From Planctomycetota bacterium (GTDB taxonomy: Bacteria; Planctomycetota; SZUA-567; H5-PLA8): a DNA stretch of 64,000 bases. Below the pieces are notes generated by a model. It ran no database searches. It was not told the DNA's origin and worked only from the letters and a program-made list of their open reading frames with translations. Where the stretch lies: positions 62,001-126,000 of the forward strand of contig JAOSKN010000002.1 in assembly GCA_027493525.1 (NCBI GenBank). The letters run 5' to 3'. Below, piece after piece: positions 1 through 6,118 of the stretch; within the stretch, counting starts at the first letter, position 1; the number at the start of each line of letters is the position of its first letter. A program made the position numbers and the translations under genes.

Positions 1-70
1 CCTACAAGAGGGTAGGTTCACTGTTCGTAGTCGATTCTCCCCTTGGGCGGACTTAAAAGGAGGAACAGAC

Positions 71-118
71 ATGCGTGCCCTTCGCGCTCCTTCCCCGTTC
101 CTCCACGTCCGCGCCTAG
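71..118 (+). CDS. Candidate 15-residue leader peptide upstream of the RtcB operon
   Basis: A strong Shine-Dalgarno AAAAGGAGG (55-63) sits 7 nt before an ATG at 71. The ORF encodes MRALRAPSPFLHVRA and stops at TAG 116-118. It ends about 107 nt before the first structural gene and is followed by a stable hairpin, an arrangement typical of leader-peptide control. The ribosome site is clear in the sequence; translation and a regulatory role are inference. It could also be a chance ORF behind a purine-rich stretch. Confidence 0.3.
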   Translation: MRALRAPSPFLHVRA

Positions 119-154
119 CTTTTCCGGCCCCCAAGAATCGGTCTTGAGGCGCCC

Positions 155-203
155 TTAGCCGAAAGCTTCGCGGCGTGGTGCTTTGCACCCATTCCGCGGC
201 TAA
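155..203 (+). promoter_or_regulatory. Structured 5' leader hairpin before the RbfA-like/RtcB genes
   Basis: TTAGCCG (155-161) pairs with CGGCTAA (197-203), enclosing a second helix GGTGC/GCACC (177-181 with 185-189) that has a 3-nt TTT loop. An alternative pairing CGCGG/CCGCG is available inside the same segment. The ribosome site AAGGAG of the next gene (211-216) lies just after the hairpin, so folding could affect its access. The pairing is seen in the sequence; a regulatory function is inferred. Confidence 0.3.
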
Positions 204-225
204 AGGCCGCAAGGAGCGTCGTGTC

Positions 226-576
226 ATGTCATCCCCCGACCGTGCCGGTCGGCGCGGCTACCGTTGCGATCGTATCGCGCGTGCCGTCGCCGAGACGTTT
301 GAGTGCGAACTGTTACCTGGCCTGGAAGATCCCCTGCTGCAAGACCTGCGCGTGATGGCGGTGGATCTGAAGTCCCTCGCCTGCATCGAGGTCGTTCTTG
401 GTCCCGATGCGGAGCAGGATTCCCGTTGCCCGGAGGAGGTCCAGGCCGCCTTGTCGAGAGTTGAACGGCGGCTGCGCATGGAGCTGGCATCGAGCATTCG
501 CATGAAGCGCATGCCCCTGCTGCGTCTCCGTTACGTTCCCCTGCCTGTGTTTGGGGAGAAGGGAGGCCAGCCATGA
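226..576 (+). CDS. RbfA-like protein (ribosome-binding factor A fold)
   Basis: This 116-residue protein has the layout of ribosome-binding factor A. An N-terminal helix with RIARAVAETFECELLPG is followed by 'DPLLQDLRVMAVDLKS' in place of the usual DPR..VTVT.VEVS segment, then a helix LSRVERRLRMELASSIRMKR that leads to the 'P.LRLRYVPLP' strand. RbfA is a KH-like protein that binds 16S rRNA during 30S maturation. The start at ATG 226 has AAGGAG 9 nt upstream; a GTG at 175 is possible but lacks a ribosome site. It overlaps rtcB by ATGA. Because it heads an RNA-repair operon it is probably a specialised RNA-binding paralogue rather than the housekeeping RbfA. Similarity is by eye and moderate; the linkage is certain. 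Confidence 0.55.
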   Translation: MSSPDRAGRRGYRCDRIARAVAETFECELLPGLEDPLLQDLRVMAVDLKSLACIEVVLGPDAEQDSRCPEEVQAALSRVERRLRMELASSIRMKRMPLLRLRYVPLPVFGEKGGQP

Positions 577-1739
577 GGAGCATCATGGATGCTTCCCAGA
601 AAGTCCCCATTCACTGTTGGGCGGAACGAGTGGATCGTAGAAGCCTGGATCGTCTCAAGTTGCTTGCGCGATGGGACCGGCTCGCCGGTCCCATCGCGGT
701 CATGCCGGATGTGCACTTCGCCGACACCGTGTCGGTCGGCACGGTGCTCGCGACCCAGAATTGCGTGCTCCCCACGGCCGTCGGGGAGGATCTGGGCTGC
801 GGAATGGCCTCCCGCTGCCTCGCGGTCGAGGCCGGGACCCTGGGACGCGCAGATCTGCTCAGCATCCTGGAGGCGCTGATGAGGGTAATCCCAGCCGGCA
901 GACGCGTGCACAAGCAGCCGCAGCGCCTGCCTGAACCGCTTCAAGGGCAAGAGCTGAGCACAGCCACGTTGAACCACGAGCGCGATTGGCTCGGGAGCAG
1001 GCACTTGGGCACGCTTGGCCAAGGGAACCATTTCGTGGAGCTGGAACGCGACACGCTGGGCCGTCTTTGGGTAACGGCGCATTCCGGCTCCCGCGGGATC
1101 GGCGCAAGGATTGCCCGGCACCATGAGAAAGTCGCAGTCAACCGGGCAGGAACCAGGGAGGGCCCAATGCCCGCCTTGGAGCAAGGCAGTCCTGAAGCCA
1201 TAGCCTTTCTGGCCGACCTGAACTGGGCCGTCGAGTTCGCCAGGGAGAACCGCGCGCTGATGCTGGAGCGGGTTACCCAAGTCCTGCGCGAGTACACGGG
1301 ACAAGCGTGCCAGGTCGTCGAATCCTTCGACGTCCCGCACAACCTGATTTGCCTTGAGTCTCATCAGGGCCAGCAACGGTTCGTTCATCGCAAGGGCGCC
1401 ACGCCGGCGGAGGAAGGGAAGATGGGGATTATTCCGGGCTCGATGGGGACGGCCAGCTACGTCGTCCAAGGCCTCGGCAACCTTGCTTCCTATTCCTCGT
1501 GCTCTCACGGCGCCGGCCGGGCGCTCTCGCGCGGCGAGGCACACCGCCGCATCGCCCTAAAGGACTTCCGCCGCCAGATGGCGCACGTGGTCTATCCACC
1601 TGGTTCGTGGATGGAGAAGGCCCTGATCGAGGAGGCGCCGAGCGCCTACAAGGACATAAAGAAGGTGCTTGAAGAACAAGCCGACTTGGTCGCGCCCATC
1701 CTCAGGCTCGAACCGCTGGCCGTCTTGAAGGGAGGATAG
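573..1739 (+). CDS. rtcB: RNA-splicing ligase RtcB (3'-phosphate/5'-OH RNA ligase)
   Basis: RtcB joins RNA 2',3'-cyclic phosphate or 3'-phosphate ends to 5'-OH ends, using GTP and Mn2+ through a covalent histidine-GMP intermediate. This 388-residue copy carries the family signatures in order: MPDVHFADTVSVGTV (44-58), VGEDLGCGM (70-78) with metal-binding Cys76, GTLGQGNHFVE (147-157), HSGSRGIG (170-177), and SSCSHGAGR (308-316), where His312 is the expected guanylylated residue. The length is near the usual 390-480, on the short side. It starts inside the stop of the RbfA-like gene (ATGA) and is followed after 3 nt by the AAA+ gene, so the operon is tightly coupled. The ligase looks catalytically complete. 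Its cellular RNA substrate is unknown. Confidence 0.95.
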   Translation: MRSIMDASQKVPIHCWAERVDRRSLDRLKLLARWDRLAGPIAVMPDVHFADTVSVGTVLATQNCVLPTAVGEDLGCGMASRCLAVEAGTLGRADLLSILEALMRVIPAGRRVHKQPQRLPEPLQGQELSTATLNHERDWLGSRHLGTLGQGNHFVELERDTLGRLWVTAHSGSRGIGARIARHHEKVAVNRAGTREGPMPALEQGSPEAIAFLADLNWAVEFARENRALMLERVTQVLREYTGQACQVVESFDVPHNLICLESHQGQQRFVHRKGATPAEEGKMGIIPGSMGTASYVVQGLGNLASYSSCSHGAGRALSRGEAHRRIALKDFRRQMAHVVYPPGSWMEKALIEEAPSAYKDIKKVLEEQADLVAPILRLEPLAVLKGG

Positions 1740-1742
1740 ACG

Positions 1743-2819
1743 ATGAATGCCGCCGCCACTGTCACCCAGAAGCAACTCATGGACGTCCTCTTGAACGTAG
1801 CGGTGGTGCGCCCGCTCTTTATTTGGGGGCCACCGGGAATCGGCAAGTCTTCCCTCGTTCAGCAATTCGCGGAAAGAGTCGGGCTGCCCTGCGTCTCGAT
1901 GCTGGGAAGCCAACTCGCCCCGGAAGACATCATTGGCGTTCCCCAAATCGTGGATGGAACCAGCCGCTTTTGCCCTCCGCGCGATATCGCGCGCAAGGAC
2001 CCCTATTGCCTATTCCTGGATGAACTCAACGCCTGTTCCCACGAAGTTCAGAAGGCCTTCTATAGCCTGATTCAGGAACGACGAATCGGGGAGTACCGCC
2101 TGCCGGCAGGCTCCGTGGTCATCGGCGCCGGGAATCGTGCACAGGATAGTGCCATTGTGAAGCCCATGTCCTCGGCCCTTATGAACCGAATGGTCCATGT
2201 GCATCTCCATGTCTCGACGCGCGATTGGCTCGAATGGGCCGGAGAGAACGAGATCTCTCCTTGGGTACTCGAATACATCCAGGCTCGCCCTGACCACCTT
2301 TGGACCGAGCCGCCCAAGCACGAGGAGCCGTTCTCGTCGCCGAGATCCTGGCACATGCTGAGTGATGCGATCAAAGAATTCGGAGACTCCCTCTCTGACG
2401 TCCAGCTTGGGGTCCTGACCCATGGATGCCTGTCCCCGCACCATGCGGGGCAATTCAAAGGATTCGTAAAGCAACTCCGCAACAAGTACCAATTGGCCGG
2501 CATCATCTCAGGGGAGCAACGATGGCCTCACAGGCCTGAGGATCGGGACGTGCTCTATTTCCTCGCACAGTCATTTCGCGCCCAACTGGTGAAAGGTCTG
2601 CCCGCGGAAAAGGGCAATCTGCATGAAGAGCAGAAGCGATTGACAATTCTCGCGAAGGCTCGCCTCAAGGAACTCGCCCTTATCAGCCTGGAGATCGCCC
2701 AGATGGTGGTGTCGGAGCAGGGGGATGGCGGCACCTTGCCCGGATGGTTCCTGGTGGAGATCATCCGGGACCTTCCTCGCCTGGTCGAGCGAACGGAGAA
2801 GCAAGATGGCACGGCCTAA
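1743..2819 (+). CDS. MoxR-type AAA+ ATPase
   Basis: This 358-residue AAA+ ATPase of the MoxR class has Walker A GPPGIGKS at 29-36, Walker B LFLDELNA at 90-97, and a sensor-1 region around 'VVIGAGNR'. MoxR ATPases usually act as remodelling chaperones for a partner with a von Willebrand A (vWA) domain, helping insert cofactors or switching complexes on. That partner is encoded directly downstream and overlaps this gene by 14 nt. The start ATG 1743 follows the rtcB stop with GGAGG inside the rtcB end (about 1731-1735). No helicase or protease domain is attached. The ATPase class and pairing are clear; the remodelled target, perhaps an RtcB complex or an RNA-protein particle, is inference. Confidence 0.85.
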   Translation: MNAAATVTQKQLMDVLLNVAVVRPLFIWGPPGIGKSSLVQQFAERVGLPCVSMLGSQLAPEDIIGVPQIVDGTSRFCPPRDIARKDPYCLFLDELNACSHEVQKAFYSLIQERRIGEYRLPAGSVVIGAGNRAQDSAIVKPMSSALMNRMVHVHLHVSTRDWLEWAGENEISPWVLEYIQARPDHLWTEPPKHEEPFSSPRSWHMLSDAIKEFGDSLSDVQLGVLTHGCLSPHHAGQFKGFVKQLRNKYQLAGIISGEQRWPHRPEDRDVLYFLAQSFRAQLVKGLPAEKGNLHEEQKRLTILAKARLKELALISLEIAQMVVSEQGDGGTLPGWFLVEIIRDLPRLVERTEKQDGTA

Positions 2820-4617
2820 GCGAAAGTCGGACCCGGCGGCACAGAACTTCGCAGTCGCTGTGGAGACCGTCTCGAATCATCCGCTATTCTCGCCGCTGTT
2901 CCGGCGCGTCTCCATTATTCGACGGGAGGAGAATGCTTGTCCGCAGTCTGGGTGGGCCGTAGTCGGCGATCATGGTCACGTCCACATCCATCCAAAGCGA
3001 CGCGCAGACCCGGACGAATGGGTCTATGTGCTTGCACACTGCCTGCTTCATCTGGGTCTCGGGCACTTTGAGGCGAAAAGCCGGATTCTTCAAAGACACA
3101 GGGAATGGACTGCCGCATGCGATTGTGCGGTTACGGATTTTCTGGGTCGTCTGAAACTGGGCCGCAGACCCGTGGAGATGCCTCCGATCCTTGTGCCTGT
3201 CGCGGGTTCGGAAGAGAAGCTCTTTGATCAATTCTGCGAGAGCGGCATTCCTGAGCCATGGTCGGAACTTGGTGTGGCAGGGCCGGAGCATCTGGACATG
3301 CTGCCGGTCTCGAAGCCGAGACTCACCTGGGGCAGCGGCCACGACTGGAGACAGCTCTTCGGACTCGGCGTGGCATTGGCCGTTACCAAGGCGTTGAACG
3401 TCGCGGCAGGAAAGGATTCCGGCTTAGGTCTGCAATCCGCAGCCCAGAGTCCGGCCCAAAGAGCTCGTGAGTGGTTCATAAGCAGCTACCCCCTTCTGGG
3501 GGCGCTGGCAGCAGCGTTCACGATTATCGAGGACGCCGAGCTTTGCCGCCGCATGGAAATCTCAGTTGCCGCGGTGGATGTGGAATCAAAGGAGATTTAC
3601 CTCAATCCCATGGCTGGCTTGGACCATCAAGAGTGCAGGTTTGTCATGGCGCATGAACTGCTTCACGTGGGCTTGCGGCATCAGGCGCGCAGGCAAGGCC
3701 GGGATTCCTACCTTTGGAACGTCGCCTGCGACTTTGTCATCAATGGGTGGCTGGTGGACATGGGCATCGGCGATCTTCCCAACTTCGGCGGGCTTCATGA
3801 CCCCGAATTGAAGGGCCTCTCGGCGGAGGCCTTGTATGACCGCATGGTGCTGGACATGCGCCGGTATCGCAAGCTGGTTACCTTTCGAGGTTGCGGCATA
3901 GGAGACATCCTGGAGCGTGGTGGACGTGACTGGTGGGCGATGGGAGAGGGAATCGATCTCGACGAGTTTTATCGGCGCTGCTTGACGCAGGGCTTGGTCT
4001 ACCATGAAACGCAGTGCAGAGGACTCCTGCCGAGCAGGCTGGTCGAGGAGATTCGCGCCTTGAGCCAGCCTCCCATCCCGTGGGACGTCGAACTCGCGCA
4101 ATGGTTTGACCGATGGTTCGCCCCTGTCGAAAAGGTCCGCACGTATTCCCGGCCCAGCCGGCGTCAGCAGGCTACGCCTGACATTCCAAGACCAACGCAA
4201 GTTCCTCGTCACGGGGCGGAGGATGGCAGGACCTTTGGAGTAGTCCTCGACACTTCAGGCTCGATGGATCGCTTGATTCTTGCAAAGGCGCTTGGCGCGA
4301 TCGCCAGTTACAGCATGGCCCGCGAAGTTCCCGCCGCACGGGTGATCTTTTGTGATGCCGCAGTCTATGACCAGGGATACATGCGGCCGGAAGAGATTGC
4401 CCATCGAGTCAGGGTAAAAGGGAGAGGCGGCACGGTCCTGCAACCTGCCGTGGACCTATTGGATCAAGCAGAGGACTTTCCGTCGAAAGGTCCACTCTTG
4501 TTGATAACTGATGGCCAATGTGACCGGTTACGCATTCGCCGTGAGCACGCTTTCCTTATGCCCCAAGGCAGGCGCCTTCCCTTCATTCCAAAGGGGCGCA
4601 TCTTTCGAATCAGATAG
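2806..4617 (+). CDS. Zincin-like (DUF2201-type) vWA protein with duplicated metallopeptidase region
   Basis: This 603-residue protein is the vWA partner of the upstream MoxR ATPase. Residues 283-292 contain HELLHVGLRH, a zincin HExxH helix with a third histidine, followed by 'LWNVACDFVINGWL' and a conserved 'LKGLSAEALYDRM' segment, as in DUF2201 proteins. Residues 78-87 contain HCLLHLGLGH, followed by 'WTAACDCAVTDFL': the same unit again with Cys in place of the catalytic Glu, so the N-terminal copy is a dead duplicate. A C-terminal vWA domain starts at about 475 with an intact MIDAS motif DTSGS (482-486), 'GGTVLQPAVDLL' and 'LLLITDGQ'. The start ATG 2806 overlaps the ATPase stop by 14 nt and has GGAGAAG upstream. 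Whether the second zincin unit cuts anything is unknown. Confidence 0.8.
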   Translation: MARPKRKSDPAAQNFAVAVETVSNHPLFSPLFRRVSIIRREENACPQSGWAVVGDHGHVHIHPKRRADPDEWVYVLAHCLLHLGLGHFEAKSRILQRHREWTAACDCAVTDFLGRLKLGRRPVEMPPILVPVAGSEEKLFDQFCESGIPEPWSELGVAGPEHLDMLPVSKPRLTWGSGHDWRQLFGLGVALAVTKALNVAAGKDSGLGLQSAAQSPAQRAREWFISSYPLLGALAAAFTIIEDAELCRRMEISVAAVDVESKEIYLNPMAGLDHQECRFVMAHELLHVGLRHQARRQGRDSYLWNVACDFVINGWLVDMGIGDLPNFGGLHDPELKGLSAEALYDRMVLDMRRYRKLVTFRGCGIGDILERGGRDWWAMGEGIDLDEFYRRCLTQGLVYHETQCRGLLPSRLVEEIRALSQPPIPWDVELAQWFDRWFAPVEKVRTYSRPSRRQQATPDIPRPTQVPRHGAEDGRTFGVVLDTSGSMDRLILAKALGAIASYSMAREVPAARVIFCDAAVYDQGYMRPEEIAHRVRVKGRGGTVLQPAVDLLDQAEDFPSKGPLLLITDGQCDRLRIRREHAFLMPQGRRLPFIPKGRIFRIR

Positions 4618-4692
4618 CAGAAACACGGCTCCTTCAGGATAAGATCCCTTCTTCGTTGCTCCAACAAACAGGAGGAAGTCTGCCATCCTCCG

Positions 4693-4698
4693 TATAAT
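4693..4698 (+). promoter_or_regulatory. Putative -10 box of the ribbon-helix-helix gene
   Basis: A perfect TATAAT in the context CGTATAAT lies 28 nt before the ATG at 4726, giving the short ribbon-helix-helix gene its own promoter after the vWA gene. No convincing -35 is seen at the right distance. The same 8-mer CGTATAAT recurs at 4928-4935. Confidence 0.45.
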
Positions 4699-4725
4699 AG
4701 GGCTACTGAAAAGGAGCGAACCATT

Positions 4726-4935
4726 ATGCCCTGCGAAACCATTCCCGTGGTTTTCCGCTTGCCGAAGGAGCGCTTGGCGCGCCTCCAGTCGATCGCCCGG
4801 AAACGCGCCGCAGCGGAGGATCGCCCGTACACCGTCAGCGACTTGGTGCGCGAGGCTCTGGAGGGCGCGTATCCGGAAGAAGACCGCAAGGAAAAAGCAG
4901 GCGCCAAAGGGAGGACGACCGCGGGACCCGTATAA
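4726..4935 (+). CDS. Small ribbon-helix-helix (CopG/Arc-like) DNA-binding protein
   Basis: This 69-residue protein has 'IPVVFRLPKERLARLQSIARKRA' (strand, turn and first helix) followed by 'YTVSDLVREALEGAY' (second helix). That is the ribbon-helix-helix pattern of small repressors and antitoxins, which bind DNA as dimers through the N-terminal strand. A basic, disordered tail ends the protein. ATG 4726 is preceded by AAAGGAG with good spacing, and a TATAAT lies just upstream. No toxin gene is next to it; instead non-coding sequence with a second CGTATAAT box follows. It is probably a local transcription regulator of the RtcB operon or of the RNA behind it, which is inference from position. Confidence 0.6.
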   Translation: MPCETIPVVFRLPKERLARLQSIARKRAAAEDRPYTVSDLVREALEGAYPEEDRKEKAGAKGRTTAGPV

Positions 4936-4940
4936 TGGAT

Positions 4941-5065
4941 CAGGAAGGAGAGCGGTGCTCTCCAAGTTGGCGAGGCAGCAAACCGGATAAAGAGGGAGCG
5001 TGGCCTAACCACCCACGGCAGTCTCCCGCCCCCAGATTCTCGCTTCGCCCTGGGGGTTTCTTATT
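4941..5065 (+). ncRNA. Candidate small structured RNA behind the RtcB/vWA operon
   Basis: A CGTATAAT box (4928-4935) overlaps the end of the ribbon-helix-helix gene. After it come three helices in a row: GGAGAGC/GCTCTCC (4947-4953 with 4957-4963); GGGAG/CTCCC (4994-4998 with 5023-5027) enclosing GTGG/CCAC; and a terminator hairpin (5029-5056) followed by T-rich sequence. No credible reading frame crosses it. The layout of promoter, short folded body and terminator fits a 120-nt sRNA. Rsr/Y-RNA loci in other bacteria also combine a vWA protein, RtcB and a small RNA, but no sequence match to Y RNA is claimed. It could instead be an attenuator for downstream sequence. Confidence 0.4.
5029..5065 (+). 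terminator. Rho-independent terminator
   Basis: CCCCCAG (5029-5035) pairs with CTGGGGG (5050-5056) across a 14-nt loop and is followed by TTTCTTATT. The stem is perfect and GC-rich with a U-rich tail on the plus strand, so it would end transcripts of the RtcB operon, the ribbon-helix-helix gene or the small RNA candidate. Confidence 0.65.
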
Positions 5066-5800
5066 GCCGAGATTCCGTCCGCGACGAGACCGCGGATGGC
5101 TAGAGACCCCGGGACGCAGATAACCCGATCCTGGCATGGACGGGCTAACCGGCTGACCGGGTGACCCGGAGGACAGGGGGTCAGGACCCCTCGACCGCGA
5201 CGAGGGAGCAACCCCCTTCAGTGGGGATCGCGAAGGGCGACGCACCAGCCGAATGGCAAGCGGCCGACCTTCTGGCCGCCAAGGCGTCCGACCAGCCCGC
5301 GTCAAGGGCCCAGGCGGTGGCGACCGTGCCGTCCGAGAGGATATCGGCCGCCCGGCTAATGTGGCAAACAATGCACCGCGAGCCACATGACACCGCGACA
5401 GGGAACACCAGGTTCGGGGGTCTATGCGTGGTTTGCGGGCCGCACTCCGCTGACAGTCGCCACGCAGTCGCCCCGCCGGCGAAGAACAGGGCGTCGGCTA
5501 GGATCGGTGGGCGTAATCCGGGAGGTCATCGGACTCTGGGGCCCCATACTGGGCCACCTCCTTCCCGGACAGCCAGGCACCCGGATGGCCACGTGTCAGA
5601 ACCGGCACGGGGGGCAACAAGCCTCGGGCGGGGGTAAAACCTCGCGAACCGATCCGTTGGCTCCATCCCAGGTCGCCCCGCACGGCCTTGCAGGCTGGCG
5701 GCAAGTTCCGGGCGAGCGGTCACACGAACTCGCCATGTCGGGAACCAGGACGCATCCCCGTCCCAAAGGGTTCCATTGCTGCCCGACACGCATATCCAGA
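5066..5800 (+). ncRNA. Candidate large structured non-coding RNA
   Basis: About 735 bp have no convincing reading frame on either strand but carry many strong local helices. Examples are 5075-5083/5091-5099 (9 bp, one G-U, 7-nt loop); 5124-5131/5138-5144; 5196-5200/5228-5232 enclosing CCCC/GGGG; 5260-5265/5274-5279; 5359-5365/5382-5388 (7 bp); 5426-5431/5460-5465; 5521-5526/5556-5561; and 5705-5709/5741-5745 enclosing 5711-5716/5729-5734. The two-tier helices resemble ornate bacterial RNAs such as GOLLD or ROOL in style, not in sequence. Strand and ends are guesses; structure alone is strand-symmetric. It follows an RNA ligase operon. The alternative is a decayed coding region, and high GC raises the chance of incidental pairing. 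Confidence 0.4.
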
Positions 5801-5863
5801 CCAGCAAGTGGCGAACGATGGAGCCGTTTGAAGAATTGAAAAAGGATACGGCTCTCTGTAAAT

Positions 5864-5893
5864 CCCCCTCTCCTGCCGAAGGCAGAGAGGGGG
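5864..5893 (-). terminator. Strong hairpin downstream of the giant helicase gene
   Basis: A CCCCCTCTC/CTGCC arm (5864-5877) pairs with GGCAG/AGAGGGGG (5881-5893), with one bulge, around a GAA loop. On the minus strand it is followed by ATTTAC, a weak U tract, so it may terminate the helicase transcript 226 bp beyond the stop. It also resembles dispersed pyrimidine/purine palindromes common in intergenic DNA. The stretch 5894-6118 shows nothing else. Confidence 0.3.
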
Positions 5894-6118
5894 ATAAAGG
5901 GGGTGGCGGGCTCGCACGGCGAGCCATCGCGTAAAAGCGGATGCTCTGCCCACGGGCCGGTGGCAACCGTACCTGTCATGCCCAAAGGACAAGATGCAAA
6001 ATTTGCCTGACGCTACCTCGCAACTCAAGCCTGGACATCAAGAAGACAAACCCAGCCAACTGATATCAGCAGCACGGGTCGGTCATCGGGTTGCGCAAGC
6101 GTGATCAAGAGCCATCGC

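Noticed and set aside
4726-4935. Antitoxin of a toxin-antitoxin pair
   Set aside because: The protein fits a ribbon-helix-helix antitoxin, but no toxin-sized gene lies next to it.
5066-5800. Group II intron or IscB/TnpB guide RNA
   Set aside because: No domain V-like hairpin, no reverse transcriptase and no IscB or TnpB gene is present nearby.
5161-5839. Overlapping open frames (158 and 150 residues on the plus strand, 146 on the minus strand) in the helix-rich region
   Set aside because: Compositions are Pro/Arg/Gly-rich, no ribosome sites, frames overlap each other on both strands, and nothing resembles a domain; non-coding is the better reading.
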